64,000 nt of DNA. It comes from an uncultured Oscillospiraceae bacterium. GTDB taxonomy: Bacteria; Bacillota; Clostridia; Oscillospirales; Oscillospiraceae. Positions 42,318-51,582 of the stretch are shown here, piece by piece; positions within the stretch are counted from its first letter, which is position 1, and every line of letters starts with the position of its first letter. The position numbers and the translations under genes are program-made. The stretch spans positions 124,001 to 188,000 of the forward strand of contig CALWXC010000002.1 of NCBI GenBank assembly GCA_944385415.1, in the 5' to 3' direction. The notes beneath the pieces are model-generated. The model saw only the letters and a list, made by a program, of their open reading frames with translations. It was not told the origin of the DNA and did no database searches.

Positions 42318-43934
42318 ATGAAAAAACGAATACTCAGTCTTTTAATTTGTGTGGCCCTGTGCCTGACGCTGCTGCCGGCGACGGCTCTGGCGGCCGGCGG
42401 CACGTATCTGGCCCTGGGAGACAGCATCACCACGGGGTATGCGCCGGGCAATACCACCGTCGCCAGCCCCTTTGCCGGGCAGGTGCAAGCGATGGGGGGA
42501 TACGCTTCCCTCTCCAACCGCGCCGCTGAGGGTGAGACAACGCAGACATTAAAAGACAAACTGCCCGGTCTGCGCAGCGACATTGCCGGGGCCAGTCTCA
42601 TCACCATCACCATCGGCGGCAACGATCTGATGGACGCTCTGTATGGGTATTTGGTGGAGTCGTATAATACCAACAATCCCACCAAGCCCATTACACTGGA
42701 GTCGCTGAAAGCCGCCCTGATGGATTTGTCCCAGCTGGGGAATCAGCTGATGCTGATGCAGGTCATCTCGTATATCGGCGGGTTTGACGGCTCCAGCGCG
42801 GAAACGGACGCCCTGAATACCTTTGAAGCGAACCTGGGCCAGATTATCGACCAGATTGGGCAGGAGAATCCGTCGGCGCCCATTGTGATTGCTACCCAAT
42901 ATAATCCGTACCGCCATATTACCGACCAGAACGCCCAAGGTATCGTCGCCGCCTTTGAAACCGGCGTGGTGCATCTGAATGAACGGCTCACAAAGGTGGC
43001 GGGAGAAAAGGGCCTGCCTGTGGCCGACGTGTATACGGCGTTCCGGGACGATGGGGGGCAGCTCACCAACGCCGCGTTCAGTATGTCGGATTTGAAAAAC
43101 GCCAGCCTGGACTTCCACCCCAACCAGGCCGGTCATGACAAGATCGCCGCCGTCATCTATGGGGCCCTGCCGGGCAACAGCAGCCAAACCATCATGCTGG
43201 GGACAAGCGGAATCAAAGACCCAACGGAAAACACGGACACCCAGGGAAAATTCTACACCCCCAACAGCTACATTTATTTTGGTGTGAACGGGTCAGACCC
43301 AATTAAGTGGCAGGTGCTGGACGCGGACAAAGCAAATGACAAAAGTACAGACGGAATGTTTTTGCTTTCGGAGTATCTGCTTGGAGGTGGTGTAAGTTTT
43401 GATATCGACAAAGCCCCAAATGCTGGGCAGACCAACCCCAATGAGTGGCAGCACAGCGACGCACAGGCGTGGTGCAGCGAGTTTGCGTCCAATTTGTCGA
43501 ACTTTACCACAGCAGAGCAAAACGCCATGCTGGGTGTTGCAAAGATAGACAACGCAGGAAATATATATGGGACGGATTGGGGCGAAAGCAGCTTGACAGA
43601 TGCGGATAAGATGTTTTTCCTTTCCGTATGGGAGCTTGCGGATTATGTGGGAGATTATAGTGGCGCTCCCGAGATGAAGGCGACATACGTGGACGGAAGT
43701 GCCGATATGTGGTGGCTCTGTTCACCGAGCAAATTCATTACGAACTTTGTAGGTACGATCGGCAGTGATGGTAAAATGTATGGAAGCGTTGTGCAATCCG
43801 CTTTGGCTGCTCGTCCTGCTTTTAACTTAAATCTGAATTCTATCCTCTTCACATCACATCTGCCGCCGCAGGCGGTAAGCCGGAAGAGAAATTGCAGGCG
43901 ATTTCAGATTATAAGGGCGACGAATGGAAGCTGA
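42318..43934 (+). CDS. SGNH/GDSL hydrolase, N-terminal fragment of a frameshifted SLH protein
   Basis: 538-aa frame of an exported esterase-type protein. Signal peptide at residues 1-26. The SGNH domain (about 28-290) has block I GDSITTGY, block III GGND and block V DFHPNQAGH with the catalytic Asp/His. From about 300 to 505 it carries a DUF6273-like module (PIKWQVLD, WWLCSPS, RPAFNLNLNSILFTS). That module should continue into AAAGGKPEEKLQAISDY, but a 5-bp duplication at 43850-43859 shifts the frame. The last about 30 residues (HLPPQAVSRKRN...) are out-of-frame translation. SD AAGGAGG. The DUF6273 part is AT-richer than the rest. Confidence 0.85.
   Translation: MKKRILSLLICVALCLTLLPATALAAGGTYLALGDSITTGYAPGNTTVASPFAGQVQAMGGYASLSNRAAEGETTQTLKDKLPGLRSDIAGASLITITIGGNDLMDALYGYLVESYNTNNPTKPITLESLKAALMDLSQLGNQLMLMQVISYIGGFDGSSAETDALNTFEANLGQIIDQIGQENPSAPIVIATQYNPYRHITDQNAQGIVAAFETGVVHLNERLTKVAGEKGLPVADVYTAFRDDGGQLTNAAFSMSDLKNASLDFHPNQAGHDKIAAVIYGALPGNSSQTIMLGTSGIKDPTENTDTQGKFYTPNSYIYFGVNGSDPIKWQVLDADKANDKSTDGMFLLSEYLLGGGVSFDIDKAPNAGQTNPNEWQHSDAQAWCSEFASNLSNFTTAEQNAMLGVAKIDNAGNIYGTDWGESSLTDADKMFFLSVWELADYVGDYSGAPEMKATYVDGSADMWWLCSPSKFITNFVGTIGSDGKMYGSVVQSALAARPAFNLNLNSILFTSHLPPQAVSRKRNCRRFQIIRATNGS
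43850..43859 (+). other. CACAT tandem duplication causing a frameshift
   Basis: CACAT occurs twice in a row (43850-43854, 43855-43859). Removing one copy restores a single frame through NSILFTS-AAAGGKPEEK into the downstream frame. Could be a true mutation, a phase-variation site or an assembly error. Confidence 0.85.
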
Positions 43935-45754
43935 CGCTTTTGGACAGCAGCCGCAATTTTTCCATTTCCGACGCGACGACGAACAGCAGCGGCGACACAA
44001 TCGCATTTTCCTACTCCGACGCACAGACGGGGACGAATGAATACATTTCCGTTATGATCGAGGACAACGGTTCGATTACCCATTACGGACGTATTTTGCA
44101 GCTGGACGGTACGACGAACGGCGCAAATGGAACGGCAAGCTTTACGCTCCCTGCGGGTGTAACATTGGACAATGATACAAAGCTGTACGTATTCAACGAG
44201 CAATACAACGGTGATTATCATACCGATTATGCTGGTCAGCGAATTGAAGTAGTAAATCCTACCGTTGACGATACCGCCCCGACTTTGAGCAATGGCAGCG
44301 CGACCCGCGACAGCGAAACCAATGCGACGGTGAAGTTTACCAGCGACGAGGCGGGCACCTGCTACTATATCGCGCAGGACACGGAACTCAAGCTGACCAA
44401 CACGGAGATTGCCGCACAGGGTACGCCACAGGCGTGCAAGGTTGGCGAAAACGAGATCAAGCTGGGCAACATCACCACCGCAAGCGCCCAGTATGTGGCG
44501 GTTGTGGCTAAAGACGCGGTGGGGAATATCAGCAACATTCTAAACGTTACCATACCTGCCTATGTCGCACCGGCCTATGGGATCTCCGCCGATACAACGG
44601 TATTGAACTTCGGAACCGTAACCGAGGGCTATGAAGCCCCGGCGGAACAGACTGTGACCGTCACCAACACGGGTAATCAGCCGGTTACCCTGACCCAGCC
44701 CATGGACACTGCCAGCTTTACAGTGGGCGACCTTTCCAGCACGGAGCTTGCCGTGGGTGAAACAGCCACCGTTACCGTCCGGCCCAACACGGGCCTGGCT
44801 GCGGGAACTTACAACGAAACCCTCACCGTTTCCAATGACAGCTATACGGTCCGGGCGGATGTGGCACTCCGCTTCACTGTGACCCAGCAGGGCGGCGGCG
44901 GTTCCAGCGGAGGTTCCGGTGGTAGCTCCGGCAGCGGTAACTATGGTATCACCGTGTCCCGTCCTGCCCACGGTACGGTAAAGCTCAGCCACAGCGCAGC
45001 GGTTTCCGGCGCTGCCGTCACCATCACGGTCATCCCCGACGAGGGCTACCAGCTGGACACCCTCACCGTTACCGACGGCAAAGGCAATGAACTCAAGCTC
45101 ACCGAAAAGGGCGGCGGCCAGTATACCTTTGTCATGCCGTCCGGTGCGGTTACCGTAAAAGCCGTATTTTCAAAAATCGAAGCAGAACCGGAACCTCTGC
45201 CCTTTACGGATGTGGCGGAAACTGCCTGGTACGCCGACGCGGTCCGGTACGTCTATGAGCACGATTTGATGAACGGCACGGATACGGACCAGTTCAGCCC
45301 CGACAGCACCACCAGCCGGTCCATGATTGCAACCATTTTGTGGCGCATGGCGGGCAGTCCTGTGGTCAACTACACCATGGACTTTTCCGACGTCACTCAG
45401 GGCCAGTGGTATTCCGAGGCCATCCGCTGGGCGGCTTCCGAGGGCATCGTGGGCGGCTACGGCAACGGCGCATTTGGTACCGATGACCCCATTACACGGG
45501 AGCAGTTTGCCGTGATGCTGTACCGGTTCGCCCAGAAGCAGGGCTATGATGTGAGCGTGGGCGAGAACACCAACATTCTTTCTTACGCCGACGCTTTCGA
45601 TGTGGCCGAGTATGCCATACCCGCCATGCAGTGGGCCTGCGGCGCCGGTATCCTCAACGGTTCCGGCGCAAACCTGAATCCCCAGGGCGACGCCACCCGC
45701 GCCCAGGCGGCAGCTATGCTCATGCGGTTCTGTGAGGAAGTTGTGACCTGGTAA
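43892..45754 (+). CDS. C-terminal fragment of the SGNH/SLH protein
   Basis: 620-aa open frame; its nominal start at 43892 has no ribosome site, and homologous sequence begins at about 43860, so it is the rest of the gene above. Order: end of the DUF6273 module with the typical EWKLTLLDSSRNFSIS, an Ig-like segment, a second beta-sandwich (about 215-330, TVLNFGTVTEGYEAPAEQTV), a Gly/Ser linker, a divergent InlB-type repeat (PDEGYQLDTLTVTDGKG ... FVMPSGAVTVKAVF), and three SLH repeats (about 430-618). Repaired, the protein would be about 1145 aa. Without ribosomal slippage this half, including the surface anchor, is not made. Confidence 0.85.
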   Translation: MQAISDYKGDEWKLTLLDSSRNFSISDATTNSSGDTIAFSYSDAQTGTNEYISVMIEDNGSITHYGRILQLDGTTNGANGTASFTLPAGVTLDNDTKLYVFNEQYNGDYHTDYAGQRIEVVNPTVDDTAPTLSNGSATRDSETNATVKFTSDEAGTCYYIAQDTELKLTNTEIAAQGTPQACKVGENEIKLGNITTASAQYVAVVAKDAVGNISNILNVTIPAYVAPAYGISADTTVLNFGTVTEGYEAPAEQTVTVTNTGNQPVTLTQPMDTASFTVGDLSSTELAVGETATVTVRPNTGLAAGTYNETLTVSNDSYTVRADVALRFTVTQQGGGGSSGGSGGSSGSGNYGITVSRPAHGTVKLSHSAAVSGAAVTITVIPDEGYQLDTLTVTDGKGNELKLTEKGGGQYTFVMPSGAVTVKAVFSKIEAEPEPLPFTDVAETAWYADAVRYVYEHDLMNGTDTDQFSPDSTTSRSMIATILWRMAGSPVVNYTMDFSDVTQGQWYSEAIRWAASEGIVGGYGNGAFGTDDPITREQFAVMLYRFAQKQGYDVSVGENTNILSYADAFDVAEYAIPAMQWACGAGILNGSGANLNPQGDATRAQAAAMLMRFCEEVVTW

Positions 45755-45860
45755 ACAGAAAGCAAAATCGGGCGGTTCCCTGCGCTCATATCCCAGGGGG
45801 AACGACTGTACCCAGATTGGGAAAACATGTCGTTTCCAGCCTGAGTTTGTGAAACACAGT

Positions 45861-45906
45861 TGAAAACAGCGGTGTCGCTCCGGTTTTTCGGAGAGACACC
45901 GCTGTT
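45861..45906 (-). terminator. terminator of the AlbA_2 gene, possibly shared
   Basis: Minus strand AACAGCGGTGTC (45906-45895 region) pairs with GACACCGCTGTT (45876-45865), with inner CTCCG/CGGAG pairs, then TTTTCA. On the plus strand GTTGTTCC follows, giving weak termination for the SLH gene. Confidence 0.75.
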
Positions 45907-45915
45907 GTTCCATCA

Positions 45916-47331
45916 TTATGCCTTTAATTGGTAGATCCGGTCCAGCCCGTCGCCGTGGGCAATGACAATTTCCTCGGCCATCAGTTCATCCAGAAACGCC
46001 AGCGCCCGGTCCGGTTCCAGCTGCAACTTCTCGGCCAGCTCGTCCGCCGAAGCGCGGATGTGTTCCGTCAAATACTCGATGATCATTTGCTTCCGGATGG
46101 GGCCCATGGCCGCCGGGCGGCCGCCCATGAGGGTGGCGGGCTGCTCCCGCTGGGTATTGTCCAGGACCAGCTGTAAAATGGTGCGGTCCGGGGAAAACCG
46201 CTCTTCAATTCTCGGCTGTTCCCACCCCTGCTGCTGCCAGACCGCATAGATGCGGGGAATGCCGCTGCCGGTCCGCTCTCCCAGGTCCACCAGATGGAAC
46301 ATCCGGGTCAGAGCTGCGTTTCTGGGGTCGGATACGCCGCCGCTTCTGGCCCGTTCCACGGCAATACGGAACGCGCCGGGGTTGGAAAACACAATACGGT
46401 CCCCACGCCGGGCAATGACCACGCCTTGTTTTCCATGGTAGTCGGCGTTCAGCAGACAGTTGACCAGGGCCTCCCGCAAGGCGTCCCGCACCGCGTCCAC
46501 CGACGAGGCCCCATAGAGCCGTTCCTGCACCAGACGGTAAAAGTCGTACAGATTGCCGCTCCAGTCCCCGGAATCGGACACAATCCGGTCGGTGTGGCCT
46601 TCCGGTTCGGCGGCCTGAGCCCGGTATTCCAGGGCGTAGTTGGGAAATTGCTGGACGATGGCAGGTTCTGTGCCGAACATCAAAAGACCCGCCGCCGTGG
46701 GATGAAGTACGCCGCTGGCGTCCCGGCCAGCCGCCCCCAACTGCTCCAGGAATTCGGGGTCCGGCAGGGTTTCCCAGCCGGTGCGCCGCCGCTGTAACTG
46801 GGTCCGGTACCGGTGAATGCTGTCCAGGTCCAGGGCGTCCATGTCCACATGGTCCAGAATGTCCATATCCTGGGTTTGTACAGCGGCGTCCCGGAGCATA
46901 CTCCAGACCTCGTCCCGGGTACAGCGGTAATCACCTTCGCCGCTGCGGCGGTAGGAGCCGGACATGGGATCGCCGCCGATGTACACAGGACGGTCCTGGC
47001 GCAGAGCCCGGGGCACCGTAATGGCAATGATATGGTCGCCGTCCACGGTGACCGTCTGGACCTGCTGGTCGGTGAGAATATTGGCGCTGACTTTTTTGGG
47101 GTCGTTGACTATGTCCCAGAACTCCCGGATCAGCCGGGCCGGGTCCGGCAGGTCCACCGTATGCAGGGAGTGGTCCGGGTGCTCCTCCACCCCCAGCAGC
47201 AGAATGCCGCCCAGCGTATTGGCAAAGGCCGAATACGTCTCCCAGATGCTGTGAGGAAGACCGCCCAGGGCCTTTTTGGCTTCAATCCGGTTGTTTTCCC
47301 GGTATTGGTCCATTTTGGAAAAATCAATCAT
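45916..47331 (-). CDS. AlbA_2-domain ATP-binding (COG2865-type) protein
   Basis: A 471-aa cytosolic protein. Residues 1-130 form the AlbA_2/Schlafen-like domain (EAKKALGGLPHSIWETYSAFANTLGG, then LLGVEE). The middle (about 185-390) is the HATPase-like C-terminal region of COG2865 proteins with LREALVNCLLNADYHGKQGV and FSNPGAF. The last 65 residues form a winged helix. Such proteins are annotated as transcriptional regulators or defence-associated factors; no function is established. It has its own promoter and terminator and faces the two-component operon. Confidence 0.85.
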   Translation of the reverse strand: MIDFSKMDQYRENNRIEAKKALGGLPHSIWETYSAFANTLGGILLLGVEEHPDHSLHTVDLPDPARLIREFWDIVNDPKKVSANILTDQQVQTVTVDGDHIIAITVPRALRQDRPVYIGGDPMSGSYRRSGEGDYRCTRDEVWSMLRDAAVQTQDMDILDHVDMDALDLDSIHRYRTQLQRRRTGWETLPDPEFLEQLGAAGRDASGVLHPTAAGLLMFGTEPAIVQQFPNYALEYRAQAAEPEGHTDRIVSDSGDWSGNLYDFYRLVQERLYGASSVDAVRDALREALVNCLLNADYHGKQGVVIARRGDRIVFSNPGAFRIAVERARSGGVSDPRNAALTRMFHLVDLGERTGSGIPRIYAVWQQQGWEQPRIEERFSPDRTILQLVLDNTQREQPATLMGGRPAAMGPIRKQMIIEYLTEHIRASADELAEKLQLEPDRALAFLDELMAEEIVIAHGDGLDRIYQLKA

Positions 47332-47381
47332 AGTCCGCCTCCTTCGCCAATGCCGCCAAGTGGGTCTGTTTGGATACTATG

Positions 47382-47450
47382 ATTGTAGCCCAACCGGATA
47401 TGTTTGGCAAGGGGCGGGGCCTATGCTTTTCCCGCCGCAGGTGATATAAT
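47382..47450. promoter_or_regulatory. divergent promoters of the AlbA_2 gene and the two-component operon
   Basis: Minus: TTGCCA (47410-47405), 17-base spacer, TACAAT (47387-47382). Plus: extended -10 TGATATAAT ending at 47450, 30 bases before the response-regulator ATG, without a clear -35. Confidence 0.6.
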
Positions 47451-47479
47451 CGGACCAACAGCGAGACAAGGAGGACCCT

Positions 47480-48163
47480 ATGGAGCGGATATTGCTTTTG
47501 GAGGACGACGACGCCCTGGGGCGGGGCGTCGCCATGGCCCTGGCCGGACCGGAGCGGGTGGTGGAACGGGCCGCAACGCTGACCGAGGCCGGGGACCGGC
47601 TGGCGGCCAACCGGTTCGACCTGCTGATTCTGGACGTCAATCTGCCCGACGGCAGCGGCTTGACGCTGCTGCGGCAGCTGCGGAGCGGCGGCGACGGAAC
47701 GCCGGTGATTCTGCTGACGGCCAACGATTTGGAATTAGACGAGGTCACCGGCCTGGAAGCCGGGGCCGACGACTATATTACAAAGCCCTTTTCTCTGGCG
47801 GTGCTGCGGGCCCGGGTCAATGCCCAATTGCGGCGGGGCGGTCCTGCTCCCGCCGCTGTGGTGACGTTGGGGCCCTTTACCTTTGCCTTTGACCGGATGG
47901 AGTTCCGCCGGGACGGCGTACCCATTGAACTGTCCCGGACGGAACAGAAGCTGCTGCGGGTCCTGGTGGAAAATCGGGGCCACGCCGTCAGCCGCACCGC
48001 CCTGGTGGAGCGGGTGTGGAGCGACGGGGCGGAGTTTGTGGAGGAGAACGCCCTGTCCGTCACGGTAAAGCGGCTGCGGGCCAAGCTGGAAGCCGACCCG
48101 GCCCGGCCGGACTACATCCGCACCGTCTACGGCATCGGCTACACCTGGGCGGTGGCCCCATGA
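47480..48163 (+). CDS. OmpR-family response regulator
   Basis: A 227-aa two-component regulator. Receiver domain residues 1-115 with the acidic pair near 9-11, phospho-acceptor Asp52 (LILDVNLPDGSG) and the switch Lys in YITKPFS. The C-terminal winged-helix domain (about 130-225) has LSRTEQKLLRVLVENRGHAVSR and the recognition helix VKRLRAKLE. SD AAGGAGG. It overlaps the kinase gene by 4 bases (ATGA). The regulon is not visible; no transporter of the BceAB type is adjacent. Confidence 0.94.
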   Translation: MERILLLEDDDALGRGVAMALAGPERVVERAATLTEAGDRLAANRFDLLILDVNLPDGSGLTLLRQLRSGGDGTPVILLTANDLELDEVTGLEAGADDYITKPFSLAVLRARVNAQLRRGGPAPAAVVTLGPFTFAFDRMEFRRDGVPIELSRTEQKLLRVLVENRGHAVSRTALVERVWSDGAEFVEENALSVTVKRLRAKLEADPARPDYIRTVYGIGYTWAVAP

Positions 48164-49077
48164 CCGGCTGGATTGCAGCCGCCGCCCTGCTGCTGGCGGT
48201 GGTGGTTGTGGCGGTGGACCGATACCGGACGGCCCGCATCATGGCCCGGCTGGACCGGATGGTGACACAGGCCATGGACGGCGATTTTACAGAATCGGAC
48301 TTTGACGAAACGCGGCTGTCGGCCCTGGAAGCCAGAATGGCCCGCTATCTGGCAGCCAGCGCCTTATCAGCCCGAAATCTGCGGCAGCAAAAGGAGCAGA
48401 TCGCCGCGCTGATCTCCGACATCTCTCACCAGACGAAAACACCGGTGGCAAACCTGCGGCTCTATGCTCAACTGCTGGCCGAGCAGCCCCTTTCGCCCCA
48501 GGGCCGGGACTGTGCGGCGGCCATCGATACCCAATCGGAAAAGCTGGAAACGCTGATTCAGGCGTTGGTCAAGTCCTCACGGCTGGAGACGGGCATTCTG
48601 ACGCTGCACCCCATGGCCGGGGACCTGGCTCCCATGGTGGAACGGGCCGCGGCCCAGTACGGACCCAGGGCAGGGGAGAAGGGGGTCACGCTGACGGTGG
48701 CGGAGACGGCGGGAGACGCTGTCTTTGACGCCAAGTGGACCGAGGAAGCCGTCTGTAATCTGCTGGACAATGCGGTGAAATACACGCCTCCCGGCGGCAC
48801 GGTGACTGTGTCGGTGCGCAGTTATGAGCTGTTTTCCGCCATCTGTGTGCGGGACACGGGGCCGGGCATTGCCGAGGCGGAACAGTCCAAAATTTTCGGC
48901 CGGTTTTACCGGTGTCCCGGCGCGTGGCAGACTGAGGGCGTGGGTGTAGGGCTTTATCTGACGCGGCAGATTGCCCAGGGCCAGGGGGGCTATGTGAAGG
49001 TGGACAGCACCCCCGGCGTGGGCAGCGCCTTTTTCCTGTATCTGCCCCGGAATGACCGGCAACGGACCGCGCCGTAA
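48160..49077 (+). CDS. sensor histidine kinase
   Basis: A 305-aa kinase with one membrane segment (residues about 4-20) and almost no extracellular part, so the signal is probably sensed in the membrane or through a partner. HisKA region has SDISHQTKTPVANLR with phospho-His90. The ATPase domain has the N box (LLDNAVKYTPPGG), G1 (VRDTGPGIAEAE), F box and G2 (GVGVGLYLTRQIA). Start at the ATGA overlap with the regulator gene; the frame is open upstream but only as an overlap. It is followed by an unrelated aldo/keto reductase 78 bases later. Confidence 0.93.
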   Translation: MTGWIAAAALLLAVVVVAVDRYRTARIMARLDRMVTQAMDGDFTESDFDETRLSALEARMARYLAASALSARNLRQQKEQIAALISDISHQTKTPVANLRLYAQLLAEQPLSPQGRDCAAAIDTQSEKLETLIQALVKSSRLETGILTLHPMAGDLAPMVERAAAQYGPRAGEKGVTLTVAETAGDAVFDAKWTEEAVCNLLDNAVKYTPPGGTVTVSVRSYELFSAICVRDTGPGIAEAEQSKIFGRFYRCPGAWQTEGVGVGLYLTRQIAQGQGGYVKVDSTPGVGSAFFLYLPRNDRQRTAP

Positions 49078-49155
49078 CCCTTGCCCCAGCCGGAAAAATC
49101 CGGTATACTGAGAGAAAACCGCCGGGGCGCGGCTCCGGCTACAGGAGGGTGTATC

Positions 49156-50178
49156 ATGGCACAGATTACATTGGGAAAAACGGGGATCACCGTGAATAAA
49201 AACGGCTTTGGCGCGCTGCCCATCCAGCGCATCAGCCATCAGGACGCGGCAAAGCTGCTGCGTCGAGCCTTTGACGGCGGCATCGGCTTTTTCGACACGG
49301 CCCGGGTCTACTCCGACAGTGAGGAAAAAATCGGATTGGGCCTGAGCGACGTGCGCCACCAGCTGTACATTGCCACCAAGACGGCGGCGGAGACAGCAGA
49401 GGATTTTTGGAAAGACCTGCACACCAGTCTCACCAATCTGAAAACCGATTATGTGGACCTCTACCAGTTCCACAACCCATCGTTTTGCCCCCGCCCCGGC
49501 GATGCATCGGGCCTGTATGACGCCATGCTGGAAGCCAAGCGGCAGGGCAAAATCCGCCATATCGGCATCACCAATCACCGGTTGCCTGTGGCCCGGGAGG
49601 CCGTCGAATCGGGATTGTATGAGACACTGCAATTCCCCTTCAGCTATCTGACGGGCCAACAGGAATTGGAGCTTGTGTCCCTGTGCCGGGAAAAGAATGT
49701 GGGCTTTCTCTCCATGAAGGCGCTGTCCGGCGGCTTGATCACCAATAGTGCTGCCGCCTACGCGTTCCAGGCCCAGTACGACACCCTGCCCATCTGGGGC
49801 ATCCAGCGGGAGACGGAACTGGACGAGTTCCTGGGCTACATCCACAACCCGCCGGAGATGACACCGGAACTGGAAGCGGTCATTCAGCGGGACCGGAAAG
49901 AATTGGCGGGCAGCTTCTGCCGCGGCTGCGGCTACTGTATGCCCACCTGTCCGGCGGAAATCGACATTGCCACCGCCGCCCGCATGTCCCTGCTGCTGCG
50001 CCGGTCCCCCAGCGCCGGACACCTCAATGAGAAAGGCCAGGCGCTGATGAAGAAGGTGGAGGACTGCACCCACTGCGGACAATGCGCGGCCCACTGTCCC
50101 TATGAGCTGAATACGCCCAAGCTGCTGGAGGACAATTACCGGGACTATATGGAAGTTCTGGCGGGCAAACCCCTGTAA
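49156..50178 (+). CDS. aldo/keto reductase with C-terminal 4Fe-4S domain
   Basis: A 340-aa oxidoreductase. Residues 1-240 are the TIM-barrel reductase with the NAD(P)H-site patterns GITVNKNGFGALPIQR, FDTARVYSDSEE with the catalytic Tyr, and YIATKT with Lys. Residues about 255-320 carry two ferredoxin-like cysteine groups, CRGCGYCMPTCP and CTHCGQCAAHCP, sufficient for two [4Fe-4S] clusters. This architecture is common in anaerobic Clostridia, where it may reduce carbonyls with ferredoxin or NADH; substrate unknown. SD AGGAGGG before the ATG. Convergent with the lipoprotein gene across a shared terminator. Confidence 0.92.
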   Translation: MAQITLGKTGITVNKNGFGALPIQRISHQDAAKLLRRAFDGGIGFFDTARVYSDSEEKIGLGLSDVRHQLYIATKTAAETAEDFWKDLHTSLTNLKTDYVDLYQFHNPSFCPRPGDASGLYDAMLEAKRQGKIRHIGITNHRLPVAREAVESGLYETLQFPFSYLTGQQELELVSLCREKNVGFLSMKALSGGLITNSAAAYAFQAQYDTLPIWGIQRETELDEFLGYIHNPPEMTPELEAVIQRDRKELAGSFCRGCGYCMPTCPAEIDIATAARMSLLLRRSPSAGHLNEKGQALMKKVEDCTHCGQCAAHCPYELNTPKLLEDNYRDYMEVLAGKPL

Positions 50179-50187
50179 AATACGGCA

Positions 50188-50219
50188 AAACGGTGCGCTG
50201 TGTTGGCAGCGCACCGTTT
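50188..50219. terminator. bidirectional terminator
   Basis: AAACGGTGCGCTG (50188-50200), loop of six, CAGCGCACCGTTT (50207-50219). T-rich on both sides (TTTGTTATG plus, TTTTGCC minus), between converging genes. Confidence 0.88.
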
Positions 50220-50238
50220 GTTATGCATAGGAAAGGGT

Positions 50239-51402
50239 TTAACGCAGAGTGTATTCGTACTGGGTGCCGCCCAGGTCCAGCGTTACCAGAATGGATTTGC
50301 CGGAGGTATCCACCTCGACGGGGCACTCGACCAGAGCGTGGGCAATGCAGGTTTCCAGGGGCGTGGCCGCCGTATAGCTGCTCACCCAGTCAAAACTGTT
50401 GTCGCCGTCGTTGACGATGGTAAAGCCGTCGTAGGGATATTGGCCGTCATAGAGGACCGAGGCGGTAAACAGCTCGTCAATGCGCAGGTCCCGCTGCATG
50501 GTGTTCTTTACGTCGGCTTCCACATGAACAAAGACCTTGCCGCTCTCGGCGGGGTAGCTGGTGTAAACGCTGCTGGTGTTGGGAGGCAGCACCTCGTAGG
50601 ACAGTTCCACCTTTTTCAGAGTGAATTCATAATCATTGGTGGTAATCAGATCACCGATGGCAATGGGCTGGGCGGCAGGCTCGGCGGTACCGTCTGCGGC
50701 AGCGGTAGCATCTGCGGCGGCTGCGTCACTGGCGCCATTGGCGGAGGGGGCAGCGCCGCTCTGGACGAATTCATAACGATTGGTATAGCCGGTGACCACC
50801 CGCTCAGAGTTGGCCGTCCAGTCGTAATCACCAAAGCCGTCATTGTAGCCCAGCTGGACCTTGACGGTTTGGTATTTCTCCAACATTGCCGGCGGTACGT
50901 CAGCCCAAAGATAGACGGGACTTTCGGCAAAAGGACCAAGTCCGTCCATATTGCGGATCAGCAGTTCGCCGGTATACGTATAGGTGTCATCGAACACGAT
51001 GGAGACTGCGGATTCCAATCCTAGCGTATTCAGGGTTTCGGTGCCGACATTGACGATGGTACCCTCCAGCCAGAAATACTGGTTGCTGTCACTGTGGGTT
51101 GAGACAGAAATGCCGTCTCCCAGCTTATCGCCGGAAAGGAACTGCGTTGTGGTCAGCTCCAGATCCACACCGTTCAACGCTACGGTGTCACCGATATTCA
51201 CTTGCGTAAAGGCGGGCGTTTCCGGCTCCTCAGGTTCTTCGGGCACTTCCGGTTCCGCCGGCTCCTCGGGGGTTTCCGGCGTCTGGGTGGTGGTCTCCTC
51301 CGCCGGGTCCTTGGCCGTCTCCGTGTTGTCGGTCTTGGAGCCGCAGACCGTCAGAGACAGGGCTGTCAGCAGGGCCAACAGCAGGGCAATTTGCTTTTTC
51401 AT
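50239..51402 (-). CDS. lipoprotein with two DUF4352-like domains
   Basis: A 387-aa exported lipoprotein. Signal peptide with lipobox LSLTVC (lipid-bearing Cys20), then a Glu/Pro/Thr-rich stalk (about 30-65). Two similar beta-rich domains follow (about 66-205 and 245-385). The opening patterns are VNIGDTVALNGVDLELTTTQF and IAIGDLITTNDYEFTLKKVEL, and the strands FWLEGTIVNVGTETL and KVFVHVEADVKNTMQRDL are typical of DUF4352/DUF5067 proteins of unknown role. A longer upstream frame exists, but the ATG after GGAGG with a signal peptide is the real start. Confidence 0.85.
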   Translation of the reverse strand: MKKQIALLLALLTALSLTVCGSKTDNTETAKDPAEETTTQTPETPEEPAEPEVPEEPEEPETPAFTQVNIGDTVALNGVDLELTTTQFLSGDKLGDGISVSTHSDSNQYFWLEGTIVNVGTETLNTLGLESAVSIVFDDTYTYTGELLIRNMDGLGPFAESPVYLWADVPPAMLEKYQTVKVQLGYNDGFGDYDWTANSERVVTGYTNRYEFVQSGAAPSANGASDAAAADATAAADGTAEPAAQPIAIGDLITTNDYEFTLKKVELSYEVLPPNTSSVYTSYPAESGKVFVHVEADVKNTMQRDLRIDELFTASVLYDGQYPYDGFTIVNDGDNSFDWVSSYTAATPLETCIAHALVECPVEVDTSGKSILVTLDLGGTQYEYTLR

Positions 51403-51497
51403 GGTTGTTTCCTCCATTCTTTTCTTGGTTTTCCAAGCATATCGTACTTTTTTCGACAAAACAATATCCTGGCTGCATAGGGTTTTGACAGCAACGG

Positions 51498-51526
51498 TTG
51501 CAAGTGGGACCATATTGGTGTAGTAT
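51498..51526 (+). promoter_or_regulatory. promoter of the second MATE gene
   Basis: TTGCAA (51498-51503), 17-base spacer, TAGTAT (51521-51526). A minus-strand pair TTGTTT-N17-TATGCT for the lipoprotein lies beside it. Confidence 0.5.
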
Positions 51527-51582
51527 ATACCCACAAGAAAGAACCGGCGGTCTGCAATCCGCCGGAGAGAGGAGGGGGCGTC

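Noticed and set aside
48016..49077. Longer 353-codon version of the histidine kinase
   Set aside because: The extra N-terminus only overlaps the response-regulator gene; the ATGA overlap start gives the normal membrane segment.
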